Source: Rhea pennata
Lineage: Eukaryota > Chordata > Aves > Rheiformes > Rheidae
Assembly: GCF_028389875.1 (NCBI RefSeq)
Contig: NC_084663.1
Span: 121,667,801-121,731,800, forward strand
Direction of reading: 5' to 3'
DNA: 64,000 nucleotides
In this document: positions 23,792-34,262 of the stretch, piece by piece
Position numbering within the stretch: position 1 is the stretch's first letter
Layout of the letters: each line of letters opens with the position of its first letter
The notes under the pieces: model-generated
The model's input: only the letters and a program-made list of their open reading frames with translations
Databases searched by the model: none
Told to the model about the DNA's origin: nothing
Program-made: the position numbers and the translations under genes

Positions 23792-23896
23792 CTGTGTATT
23801 CATGACAACTACAGAAACAACCCCTTCCATAACTTCCGGCACTGCTTCTGCGTGACCCAGATGATGTACAGCATGATCTCGCTCTGCAGCCTCCAG
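23792..23896 (+). CDS. PDE9A: PDE9A catalytic-domain exon with HNFRH motif
   Basis: Acceptor CTTTCTGCAG and donor GTACGT, 35 codons. It reads [20 protein letters not shown] and then [15 protein letters not shown]. The HNFRH motif holds the catalytic general acid His (His252 in PDE9A2) and the metal-binding His256. Conservation with the recalled human sequence is very high, apart from small changes such as Leu for Phe at the first residue. Confidence 0.99.
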
Positions 23897-25009
23897 GTAC
23901 GTCCCTCACGCAGATATTAGCACTCCGTCTCCCTGATGAGGGCCACGAAACCTGTGCCCATCTTGCTTGCCAAAGAAGCCACCGACTTCTTTGTTAACGA
24001 TGAGCCTTGTGGTAGCTGCCTTTGTGCATTCCCCGGAAAGAGGGGGGCAAGTGTTGGGCAAGTTGTTGGGTTTTTGCTTTTGGCTGCCCACTCAGCCAGT
24101 GCATTGCAGAGCCCAGACACCTCCCAGACTTCCTGAGGCTGCTGGGGAGCTACCTTTACCTCCAGCATATTCATACACAGAAGTCCTGTTGGTATTTTGA
24201 TAGCAGGAAACATTTACAAATTGGATCCAAAAGCCTACTGAGTTATGGTCTGTAGATGTGAGCTTTGTCCATGACACAAAATATTTCCACAGAGGTTTTT
24301 TCCAAAACAGTGATCGCCCCTGGGTGGTCTAGTGCAAATAATATATTGCATGTACCATAATGCAAGATTCATATTTGACCTGTGTGTTCTCCTAAGCTAC
24401 ACGCATCTATTCTTTCCTTTGATTTGAAAATCTGTGTTTGCATATTCATTTCATTTCTGTAAAAGATAGATCTTATTTGTCCCATAGTTAAATGTCTCTT
24501 AGTTTCTGGCCTAAGTCTGCTTCCTTTTCAGCAGGAGTATGAAGAAAAACGTTTTTGCGTGGAAGTTCATCCTTTTCAGAAGCTGTAGAAAAGTTACATT
24601 TAATTTTTCTCACTCTTTTTATAACTTTAGTTAATAAAGAATGTAATGACAGCTAAGTTATCTTCTAGTCCTAACTAAACTAATCAAGATACTCAAATGA
24701 CTTGTAAGCGAGTGTATTAATATCTCTGTACTTTCACACTATTTCTGCAGTAATAGCAAGTTTGAGGCAAATTGCTTCCTCTGAGCTGCTGTTATTTAAT
24801 ACAACAAAGGCAAATCTCGGTCATTTTTGCTGGAAAGGAAGACAGAAATCTCTTTCTTGACTGAAGTAAATTGAACTATGGAAACATATTTCATTTTGCT
24901 CAGATTTGCATCTCCCTGAAATGTAAATGTGGGCTTTTTTCTTCTTCTCATTTATGGGGACAGAAGAAGTAGAAACTGTAAGACTGCATTGATGGTTTGT
25001 ACTTTGCAG
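23897..25009 (+). other. PDE9A intron
   Basis: A 1.1 kb intron with canonical ends. Open frames at its left end on both strands are unsupported. I see no repeats. Confidence 0.75.
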
Positions 25010-25092
25010 GAGAAATTTTCCCAAATTGACATCTTGATTCTCATGACTGCAGCAGTGTGCCATGACTTGGATCACCCTGGCTATAACAATAC
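25010..25092 (+). CDS. PDE9A: PDE9A catalytic-domain exon with CHDLDHPG motif
   Basis: Acceptor TACTTTGCAG and donor GTAAGT. It encodes [20 protein letters not shown] and then DHPGYNN. HDLDHPG is the PDEase I signature; its His292 and Asp293 bind the zinc and magnesium ions. It ends with AC of a Thr codon completed by the next exon. Confidence 0.99.
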
Positions 25093-25952
25093 GTAAGTCT
25101 GTTTCTTGCTTTCTCTTTCCTAAAATTTATTGGGAAGGTAACACTAGCTGGCATTTTTGTGGATCAGATTTTCCTCCTCACACCTTGAGGTGGCCACAGC
25201 CTTCCCCCAAAGCCCTGTTGTTCGCTCACACACGGGCCAGGGCAGAACTTTATGCAGAAACTTCAGGTCTGGATTGTGGTTACCAACTGCCCTCAGCTCT
25301 GTCACGAAAATACTCTTTCAGATTTCTACCCTGACACTTCCCTCTCTACTCCTGAGAGGGGAAAAAAAAAGGAAATATTTTACAGTTGAGAGGACACAGA
25401 GGAGTATAGCTCCACTGACTGAAATGTAATAATTAAAAAGGGTGATTTAACTTAAACATTATTTCACAGTTATAGATTACAAAGTTTATATTATTCTATT
25501 TACTATCATGTGAGGAAGCCAGAAGTGTTATTCATGGTCACTTTTGCTTTTGTATATGTACGTGTGAAAGCGAGAGGGAGGGAGAGAGAATCTAATTTAT
25601 TGTAGTCATTCACTAAATAAGGTGAGAACCCAGTTCTGGTGGAGAATCCATCTGTCAGCATTCGTGGGAGCTGAATGAAACCCAAACCATTCCTTTGGTT
25701 TTTGTTCTACATCATTTTAAGCTGCAGAGACTTGGTGAAACAAAATAACCTACAGGGGAAGAGTGCCTGAAGTGATATTAAAGTAATATCCATCTTCTCT
25801 AGAAGTCTGATTTAGTATTAACAATCAAAAAAAAAAAAAAATTGCAGTTTACTGAATAAATATTTCAAAAGAATGTAGTTAAAAGTAAGCAGCGTGTTTT
25901 AGAGCAGCTGGTGTGGATCAGTAGGACTTCTCATTGTTTCTCTTCACATCAG
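25093..25952 (+). other. PDE9A intron
   Basis: An 860-bp AT-rich intron with short A runs (near 25361 and 25827). Nothing else is recognised. Confidence 0.75.
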
Positions 25953-26109
25953 CTATCAGATAAATGCACGAACAGAGCTTGCAGTACGCTACAACGACAT
26001 CTCCCCACTAGAGAACCATCACTGCGCCGTGGCTTTCCAGATCATTTCCCAGCCAGAATACAACATTTTCTCCAATGTCAACCAGGACCAGTTCAAACAG
26101 ATAAGACAG
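25953..26109 (+). CDS. PDE9A: PDE9A catalytic-domain exon ([20 protein letters not shown])
   Basis: Acceptor CTTCACATCAG and donor GTATGA. The 157 nt begin with the last base of a Thr codon and encode [20 protein letters not shown], then [10 protein letters not shown], then [20 protein letters not shown] and RQ. The NDxSPLENHH block is conserved in class I phosphodiesterases. Differences from the recalled human sequence cluster in the [16 protein letters not shown] surface loop. Confidence 0.99.
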
Positions 26110-27285
26110 GTATGAGTGCTGGTCCAATTTGTGTCCTACAAACTGTGCTTGAAGTTGTAGCCTGCACAGACCTCCCTGCTGTGCAATACAAGAGAATCGT
26201 TCTCCCTGGAAGAGGGGTGCCAAAAAAAAAACCCTCACACTGGAAAGATTCAAGAGGGATTCTTGGATGATTTCCACAACAGCACTCCCTGGAATGTCTT
26301 GCTGAGAAATGATGAGCACATCCTGACTATTAAAGCCTGTGACATTTTTTATGTAGTTATTTATGTTGTGGAAGGAGCCAGTTAGCTCTGACTGGGAAAG
26401 GATTAAGCTCTCATGACAGAAGTTTATGCTTTAAGAGAACATTGTATTAATTTTAAGAGGGGCTTTGAGATGGGGAAAGATTTACAACAGCAGAGCGCTT
26501 CTGCCATTGGAAGAGGCTTTGGTGGACTGGGAGTCATCACAGTTATCTCTGTGACAGTGAACAATACTGTAATTCCCATTATAGCATTAAAGGCCAATAT
26601 TTGTTCTCACTTTCCATGCCACACCTCCCTTACACACTAAATGAAAAAGCAGACTGAAAAAAAAGGCCTTGAATACTGGTCCAGCTAGAGTCACCGATTC
26701 TGCCAATGCAGGAGAAGCAGGTGTGCACCAAAATGGACAGATCTGCATGAAAACCTGCAACTTTAAATTAACCACATATTTTCCAGTCATAAACTCTGCC
26801 TAGCAGGGAGTACAGAGCCCCTACTGCTTTGCCCGTGGTTGGGTATTTCAAAGTCTTTCATCCAAGGAGGATGAATACGGAGGACATGCTCATCTACTGA
26901 TCTTTGTCTCTTCTTTGGGTTACTAGAGTCAGCAGCAATATATATATTGCTTTCCAAGGGACCAACAGTAGATCTTAGCAAACAGTGTGGCCTTTAACAT
27001 CCTGTTATACAACTGCATTTCCACAATCAGCCAGTCAGAAAGAAAAAACTCTCTGCCTCCAGAACATAATACCAACGTTACAGACCTAGCCAGCCTCCAG
27101 CATAGCGACCTCTTTGTAGCTCTTTTCTAGTTTACTTGGTGGTTTGAAGTCAGAAAGTTCCCCTTTCAGTGCTACTGATGTAATACATCTGGGGTTTTTT
27201 GTGTGTTAACACCCCCACTTTTCTCTGTAATAATAGACTTTGTACACAATATTGAGCTAATATGTGAACATATTTTCTTTTCTAG
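26110..27285 (+). other. PDE9A intron
   Basis: A 1.2 kb intron. It contains an 18-bp perfect AT-rich palindrome, AGCAATATATATATTGCT (26934-26951). No repeat family or exon was recognised. Confidence 0.75.
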
Positions 27286-27399
27286 GGGATAATTACATTA
27301 ATCCTGGCTACAGACATGGCAAGACATGCAGAAATACTGGACTCTTTCAAGGAAAAAATGGAAAATTTTGATTACTCTAATGAAGAACACATGACCTGT
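27286..27399 (+). CDS. PDE9A: PDE9A catalytic-domain exon ([20 protein letters not shown])
   Basis: Acceptor TTTTCTAG and donor TGT|GTAAGG, 38 codons. It reads [20 protein letters not shown] and then [18 protein letters not shown]. The LATDMARH motif is typical of the family. The last codon is Cys where I recall Leu in human. Ending the exon after TGT keeps the residue count and reading frame. Confidence 0.98.
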
Positions 27400-28049
27400 G
27401 TAAGGAGATTTTTGTGGATTATCATTTTTCTGTGCACAGTGTGAAATCTTGCGGATGAATGTGCATTTGTTTAAAAATGAAGTTTCAAGATGTGTTGTTA
27501 TAAAAGAATCCTTTCTAACACCCACTGCCTCACCAAAAAGAATTACAAATTTATTCTGGCTTAAAAGGTCCTGGCATGCCATCAGGAATAAAATACATTT
27601 ACTCTGTCAAGATACAAATTCTTGTTGTCCATTGCTATGCAGAAAGAGTGTCCGGTACAAATTCAAGTCTCCTCTGCTTCCTAATCCAATAGTCTTCAAA
27701 GTTCATGGAAGCCTCTCCTCTGACTCCATCCAAGCACTCACAAAGAACTTTATGGTCTTTCATGGTTAAATCTCAGAAGTACTTCACATGATAAATAAGC
27801 ACAAGTTCCATTCTAACATATTCCAGAATTACAAACAGGAAAACTGAGATAGAAGGGAAATAAGTGGCTTATTCAAGGTCATTGAGAGAATGGAAAACAT
27901 CCAGATAATTTAAGACCTCTGATTTCATCCTAAGATTGTCCTTTCTGTTTGAAAGTATTCTCTGTCCCTGCATCATAAAGAACAAGCTCTGGATAGGGAA
28001 AAGGGGCTGGCAATATGACTGCAATATTAAAGTATTTATCCTCTTTCAG
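27400..28049 (+). other. PDE9A intron with MIR-like fragment
   Basis: A 650-bp intron. A MIR-like SINE fragment occupies about 27780-27930. Nothing else is seen. Confidence 0.7.
27780..27930 (+). mobile_element. MIR/CORE-SINE-like fragment
   Basis: ACAGGAAAACTGAGATAGAA, then AAGTGGCTTATTCAAGGTCA, resembles the MIR landmarks GAGGAAACTGAGGCACAGAG and AACTTGCCCAAGGTCACA in the right order and spacing. The match is eroded, as expected for an ancient amniote SINE. Confidence 0.5.
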
Positions 28050-28154
28050 CTGAAGATGGTACTGATAAAATGCTGTGATATCTCCAATGAAGTCCGCCCG
28101 ATGGAAGTAGCGGAGCCCTGGGTAGACTGCTTACTAGAGGAGTATTTTATGCAG
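28050..28154 (+). CDS. PDE9A: PDE9A catalytic-domain exon with CDISNEVRP motif
   Basis: Acceptor CTCTTTCAG and donor GTAAGA, 35 codons. It encodes [20 protein letters not shown] and then [15 protein letters not shown]. The Asp of KCCDISN is the metal ligand Asp402 of PDE9A2. The segment is essentially identical to the recalled human one (Val for Ile in MVLIK). Confidence 0.99.
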
Positions 28155-29664
28155 GTAAGAATGAGGGAGAGACTCGGTTGCACAGATTGCTGCTATTACT
28201 GGTTCCCACTTCAGTGGGAGCTGTCCTGCGGTCTGACAGCCCAGTCCAGCTCCGGGATGGAAAGGCTTTCTCAACAGAAAGCTACAGAAGGCTGTCCACC
28301 AGAGAAACTGCTCAGAAAGTAGGTGGATGTAATTGACTGTAATTTGTAGTTGAAAGACAATAGCAGTCAGAAAATCCTAATGCTGTCAGACTGAAGCAAG
28401 TTCTATATAAAGGGGTCGCCTTGCAAGTTCATTTGACATATAAATGGTTTTTGAGCCAAAAGGGAAGAGCAGTGGCAAGAGAAAACTGTCGATTAAATGG
28501 TGTCAAATATTACATGGGACTAGTTTAGACTATTCTAGTTGTGTATGAACATTTGCTTGGAAGAAAAAGCAGAAACTTGCAAAGGTGTGCAAAGTGTGAT
28601 TTTAAGCTCCCTGAACAAATGTCCCTCACTGGATTCCCAGCTGGACATGATTTTTGAGCCAAGCCTGAGCCAAGCTTACATGCAGCTGCAGCCGGCATCA
28701 CAAGCAACAGACAGCTGCAGTGGTCTGAGAAGGACAACGGGCTGGAACTGTCTTGTGTGTTTCTTCCACACATTGACAGGGTGTGTGCAGAGGACATCTT
28801 CTGACAAGAGGCAGAGACTTCTAGCAATGTTCCAGGAGCACCTCTAGCTCACTGCCCTGCAGACTTTAATTAAGCTTATATTATCTGTGTGCCTTGCGGT
28901 TTTAGCCATCCAGATATGAAACAAAAGCACTGCTGTGTGCCTACAGACCCAATAGAGCGGAGAGAAAGTCTGTAACAGGATATCTTTTTTAGGTGCACAG
29001 TCCGTGACCTGCTTGCACATGAACCCACAGAGAAATAGTGAGTCATGTGGTCAAGCAGGTAATGTGGTTAACTCATTTCAGCCAATAGAGCTATATTCGT
29101 TTAAGCCAATGAAAGGTCTGGACTGTGGTTTGCACAACATAGTCTAAAGTCCTGAACACACATACTCAGCCTTCTCTTGCTGAGTCTGTAGAAATTATGG
29201 GTTCTTGGGTAAGCTGGCACTAGTTTTAGTCATTATTAAAGAAGGTTTGTAGTTTCTGGTTGAATACCCAAGAAGAATCACTCTGGAGAAGGAAGAAATC
29301 AAGGACCCATTCCTTCTCTTACAGAGTGGCAGAGAGCCATTACCACCTTTTTGAATGCTCAGGAATAGCTTTCTCCCCAAGACCCATGGATTTGCAGTGG
29401 GAATCAGGTGGCCTCATAACCCTGGAAGCCCACAGATGACTGCTTTCATGTCAGCACTGTGCAGATCTGTTCAGACGCTTGCTCTGAACAAAGCAGGATG
29501 TACTAGCCTGGGGGAAGCAGATTTCTACTCTGTTTTATTTTCAGATACACCATCGAGGTATCTCTACAGAATAGTGCCCTTTATTTATTGATCTACTCTG
29601 CACCTCACTCTCCTCATAGGCTTCTAGCTGAGGTTAATATTTGTTCACTATGAATTTGTTCCAG
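28155..29664 (+). other. PDE9A intron
   Basis: A 1.5 kb intron with no repeat or exon recognised. The open frames in it, on either strand, lack support. Confidence 0.75.
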
Positions 29665-29793
29665 AGCGACCGAGAAAAATCTGAGGGGCTTCCAGTGGCA
29701 CCTTTCATGGACCGCGATAAAGTGACCAAACCAACAGCGCAGATCGGGTTCCTTAAATTTGTTCTCATCCCCATGTTCGAGACAGTGACAAAG
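29665..29793 (+). CDS. PDE9A: PDE9A catalytic-domain exon with invariant glutamine
   Basis: Acceptor TTTGTTCCAG and donor GTCAGT, 43 codons. It reads [20 protein letters not shown], then [20 protein letters not shown] and VTK. The Gln of TAQIGF is the invariant purine-binding glutamine (Gln453), and the following Phe forms the hydrophobic clamp over the purine (Phe456). Pro replaces a recalled Ala in TKATAQ. Confidence 0.99.
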
Positions 29794-29985
29794 GTCAGTG
29801 ATCAAACGTGCGAAGCGGAGCTGGGAGTGTACATGAGGTTACTGGTTGTTGTGACAGGCTTGTTGTTAGCCGGGGGAACAGGAATGCACGAGTCACACCC
29901 TTCCTTTCAGTCTGCTTCTAGCATGGATGAGTTAATGAATACAAAAAGAAAAGTTAGTATTCTCTCTCTCTTTTTTGTCATCTAG

Positions 29986-30081
29986 CTATTCCCAGAAGTG
30001 GAGGAGGTGATGCTCCAGCCTCTTTGGGAATCGAGGGACCGCTACGAGGAATTAAAACAGATAGATGATGCTATGAAAGAG
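29986..30081 (+). CDS. PDE9A: PDE9A C-terminal catalytic-domain exon
   Basis: Acceptor GTCATCTAG and donor GTAAGC, 32 codons. It encodes [20 protein letters not shown] and then [12 protein letters not shown], matching the last helices of the PDE9A fold. The intron before it is only 192 bp. Confidence 0.98.
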
Positions 30082-31728
30082 GTAAGCTCTAAATATCTTT
30101 TTCATAAGGCAAACTTCATAACTTAATCATTATAAGTCAAAGGTAATAATTTAATACTAATTTAATTCCCAAATAGTAGGAATGCTTATGGTGTAATCAC
30201 AGTCATGAGAAACACATTCATTACACCTAACTGCAGAAAGGAGAGTATCAGAGGATGTATGTGCCCACAAGAATGTGTACTTACATCTACCAGGTGCCCC
30301 AGAAGCATGACCGGGGAATAGAGCTGCCTGGAAGTGGGGCACCTCGAGACAAAACCCAGAGATTACCGCTGGAGGGGAGCGCTTCAGCAAGCACCTAGCC
30401 CAGAGAGGAAATTCCTTACCCTGGGAAGAAGTTAGTCTGGACTAGACTGCACCGAAATGTCCTGTAGGAGAGGGTAACGTTTACCTCAGCTCAAGGGCTA
30501 CACCAGGGAGGCCTGATTTTCTTTTTGGAGAAGAAAATTCCACTCACATACCTACCATCAAGGATGTGCCTGGAATTTTATGGGGAATCACACTCAGCTA
30601 CGCAGCACTCGGTAGGGTTAACCAGACAGCCAGCGCAACCATTTTACGGCCCAAGCCGAGCGGGGAGCCCCATGAACGGGATAGTTCTTGTGCTGATAAG
30701 CAAGGCCCAGGAAAATTCTGATATCGGCGTAGCCAAGTTTGCTCCCTTCTGTCTGCCTGGCCTCGGGAGCCAGGCCCCAGAGAGGGGGCCGGTTCCCAGG
30801 AGCTGGGTGCCTGTAGCTGCCGTGCCGGCGGCTGTGCTCCTTCAGCTCCCGCGGTGCCTTGCAGCCTGCCGCCCTGGACCTGAAACCTCCTCTTAGCTTT
30901 CTGACTTCTTTACACACCGCTTCGAACATTGCTTTTCCCTGCCGAGACAGATAACAACACCTACCCAGAACAGTGTTGCACTCACTAGCATTTTCCTGGC
31001 AAGAACAGTTTTATCACCTAGGCAGGACCCTGTCTGTCACTTTTTCACCAAAATAAATTGAGAAGAACTAGTTGTGCTGATGTTCTTCGATATGTGGGAA
31101 ACGAAGGTTCGTTCAGTGGATCTCTCATGGGCTGGGTGCGCGGAAGAGTAGCTTTCCGCTACCGCTCCCACTTCCTCCAAAGCCTTTTGGAGGGAACAGC
31201 CCTCCTCTCCACAGCACAAACACAGGCTGATTAATCAAAGAGCACAAGTTTTGAGGGCACTTGCTTACAAAGAAGAAGAAAACCTTCTAGGAGCTCTTTG
31301 GCTTACGCAGGGTATGCAGAGCATTCCTCGAAGGTGGGAAAAGAGCTCAGAGATGATGGTGAGCTTTTCTGAGGCCTCTCCACGTGTCAAATTGAGCTGA
31401 AATTTTGCTTCTGAGTTAGAGAAGCTGTGAAAACAGAATTGCTATGCAGACTGGCAGAGCTTTAATCACGGTGTGCCAGAGGTCTGGGGAAAACGAGAGC
31501 TGCATCGATTCAGAAATACCCCAAAACAAAAGGCGGTAGCTAACACTCCTAGAGCCTAGCACAGCAGTTAGTGAGAAATACTGAGTTCCAGCCTGTGATG
31601 TACCGCGGGGCTGCCTGTTACTTCCCAAGAAATTTAGCACATGCCTTGTGGAGAGAGTAGCACCGGGCCCCCAGCAGTGGGGGCACTGCACATCAGTGGT
31701 GTTTATTCTGCTTTGCTCTTCATTTCAG
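30082..31728 (+). other. PDE9A last intron
   Basis: A 1.6 kb intron. The middle (about 30620-30890) is relatively GC-rich but has no gene support. No repeat was recognised. Confidence 0.7.
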
Positions 31729-31749
31729 TTGCAGAAAAAAGAGAAGTGA
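31729..31749 (+). CDS. PDE9A: PDE9A terminal coding exon, early stop
   Basis: The acceptor CATTTCAG is followed by LQKKEK and TGA. The recalled human protein continues after LQKK for about 28 more residues. Beyond the stop here, a different frame reads SESLTIGSTEK before its own stop, close to the human tail DSLTSGATEK. Relative to the recalled human sequence, the A/G-rich stretch before this block is 4 nt longer, which shifts the frame. The lost tail lies outside the folded catalytic domain, so enzyme activity should be unaffected. Confidence 0.9.
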   Translation: MQKKEK

Positions 31750-31854
31750 AAGCTTGACCATCGGAAGCACCGAAAAGTGAGAAGAAAAAGACTCTGAGAA
31801 AAGCATAAGCCCCAAGGTTATTTTCTTTTTCAAAACTGTATCATCGTCTTTGCC

Positions 31855-32110
31855 AAGCGGACGTGGTGGCTACGCCTATCCACGGCCCCCCGGGAACCTG
31901 TCCTCCAGCGAGGCTGCAGGTAGGGGTGCCCAGCTCGCCAGCCACCCTCTGCCTGCGGGTCTGCAGCCTGCTCGCACTGGCACCGCCGCCGGCAGGCGCC
32001 GAGGGCTCCCCTCGACTCCAGAGCGTGTGCCACAGACCCTCACCCCACCCCGGCAGGACACCCCCACCCCACCCCGCGGACGTCGTGAAGGTTGAGGCGG
32101 GACTCAAACC
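31855..32110. promoter_or_regulatory. Small CpG-rich patch in the PDE9A 3' UTR region
   Basis: A roughly 250-bp stretch rich in CpG and G+C begins about 100 bp after the PDE9A stop. Open frames on both strands here look like GC-driven chance. Function is unknown. Confidence 0.4.
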
Positions 32111-34256
32111 TTCAGCGCGTTTGCCCTTCTGGTGGCCATCGGGAACTGGGCCCACAGTTTACTGTGACAAAGTGGAGTTTAGCTAAGGAGCTTCTTCCGG
32201 AAGATGATCCACTGAAGTCCAAAACCAAAAAACGTCATTCTATTCAAGATACTGCACATATGTGTCCAGCAGTATGCTAACTACAGTACAGCTTAACAGA
32301 TGCTTGTATTCTGACAGGGGTCTTGGCAGATATTTTTGTTTGCCTAGCAGGCCCTGATGGCACACCTCTCTGTATAATACTCTGAATTTTATAGTGTTCA
32401 CAGTACATTCAGAAGACCAGCGTACTGAATGCCAATTTTTTTTTTCTACACTAGAAGAACTCAGAAGAAACCTTAGTGGGTTTGCTTTTTGGCCCGGTAC
32501 AGGTAGGCATCATGGATTCCTTAGCGTGAGCAAAGGGAGCTCCCAGCTGAGACTACCATGCAAGCATATTTTTATCCTGGTGGTGCAAAAAGCAACAGCA
32601 ACAAGAAAAACCTTTGAAGATGTACATTTTTTTTTTACTTTCAACTGATCTGCTAAATAATATATTCTTCTACAGAAACAGGTGGCACACTTGTTTTCTT
32701 TTGATGTTCACATAAAAACTGCCTCCTTTCCCAAAGATGAATGCTCTCGAAATGAATACAAGGGGAGGGGCTGTACAGGGGGGGGGGGTCTAGATTTCTT
32801 AAGAGATGTTTTAGAAATGTCTTTTCTGTGGCATCATTGCACCTTAGGAGCAGCACCAGAACAGCTTTGCTTCCACCGATGACTTTGTGAGTGCTGGGAG
32901 CCCTGCCCGGCGCTGCAGCCGTGCAGCCCAGTGGCAGCCCGTGCTGTCAGGGCCTCGCAGGTGGTGAGGCCAAAAGAAATCCCGCTTCCTTGCACCCAAG
33001 AGAGGCGACCCTTGGCTATGCCGCTTGGCCGCCCCTGGGTTCAGGAGCCGCCCACCCGCAACGGAGCGGGCACAAGCCAACCACCAGTTTTAAAATCTTC
33101 CTTAGGGGAGAGGACTATGAAGTAGTGCCAGTGCCACTTCTGCGGATGTGTGCTTTTAACCAGGCTTGCAAAGCAGAAGCAAAGGGAGGGAGGGAGGTCG
33201 CGATTTCTCTCCTCCTCGGTTGTTTCTGTGGATCTGCTGCAAATACTCCAGCGTACAGGACGAAAGCCGCGCTGTTCCCTGTGTTCCCACTGGCCGTACC
33301 TCTGCCAAGGCCACAGCCACGCGTGCACCTGCCCGGAGTAGGTGGGTGGCCAATCTTCCCCCTCATGACACAGGTTACACCCGGGGAAACTCGGCCTCTC
33401 TAGAGGAACCGGTTGGTTAGTACCATGTTCAGCACTGCCTCCTGCCCTGGAAATGCAGAGAAAAATTCTCCCCTTGTTTCTGCACATTAATTCTCAGTTT
33501 CCTTCTGTTTCTGCCTCAGTAGGATTGCTGTTGCTTTTGTCCCAAACTGTATTATTTCAGCTACTCTCTAATTCTTTGGGGATAGCAGTATTATCTTGAA
33601 GTTACAGAGCCCCTACCTTTTCCTGCTTGCGTATTTTCAGAGACTCATGGCAGATCCACAGCTAGGTGTCCCTGGTGGTGCCTTTTTCTACCCAAGCTGT
33701 CTTCTCCTTTAAACAACCTTTTGTGCGTGTATATTGGTTTTGTGCTTTTTTGTGAATTGGAGAAGGGTCTGATCCCTGGATTTGAAGGGCCTTGGGGGAG
33801 CACAAGGGAGATGGGAAGATCCAAGCACAGAGTCAGCTCCAAGTTATGCAGACATATTCACAAATACATGAACTAAACTCTAGTTTTAATTACCCTCAAA
33901 CTTCTGATGCTCGAAAGCTGGCTCTGAATTCTGTGGCTTGGGCCTTTTTCTGTACTAAATCTTATAATCCAAAGTACATTGTGACCCAGATTGTTTTGCC
34001 GTGGAACTCTTCACTTCTTTTTTCTCAAGCAAATCAAATTTACTGTCTCCATTCAAGTGGATTTCCATCACAAATCAGCTCCCAAAGCAATGTGCTGCGT
34101 AGGAGCTATAAACAATTGCTCAGAATATGCCAAGTCCTGCATTGAGCTACTTACATTAGATGAGAAAACCTGCTGTAGGAAGCTGACTACACCCTCTTCC
34201 TGCTAAAATTGTTAAAGAGTGAGATCCTTGTTGCAGTCAGAAGGATTTTCTCTAAC

Positions 34257-34262
34257 AATAAA
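34257..34262 (+). other. Candidate polyadenylation signal AATAAA
   Basis: The first AATAAA on the + strand after the PDE9A stop, 2.5 kb downstream. Use by PDE9A is possible but not shown. Confidence 0.3.

Larger units (their letters stand above)
451..31749 (+). other. PDE9A: PDE9A gene, 3' part (15 coding exons, 5' exons outside window)
   Basis: PDE9A hydrolyses cGMP to 5'-GMP with high affinity; it is a cytosolic or membrane-associated class I phosphodiesterase without GAF domains. Fifteen exons (44, 55, 71, 85, 82, 75, 87, 105, 83, 157, 114, 105, 129, 96 and 21 nt) join in one frame across GT-AG introns and encode about 435 residues plus a stop. Catalytic landmarks appear in order: HNFRH (exon at 23792), CHDLDHPG (25010), KCCDISNEV (28050) and TAQIGF (29665). 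In PDE9A2 numbering recalled from memory these hold the His252 acid, metal ligands His256, His292, Asp293 and Asp402, and the invariant Gln453. The recalled human protein is 533-593 residues depending on isoform, so the first exons, ending in a Ser-Glu-Arg stretch, lie to the left. WDR4 converges from the right. Confidence 0.97.
31750..34262 (+). other. PDE9A: PDE9A 3' UTR / downstream flank
   Basis: Sequence after the stop. A CpG-rich patch lies at about 31855-32110 and a milder one at about 32880-33350. There is an 11-base G run at 32778-32788. I found no AATAAA until 34257-34262, so the end of the mRNA is uncertain: either a weak signal is used earlier or the UTR is about 2.5 kb. No other gene is recognised. 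Confidence 0.4.

Noticed and set aside
26934..26951. 18-bp perfect palindrome AGCAATATATATATTGCT
   Set aside because: AT-rich palindromes of this size are common by chance and no binding factor is implied.
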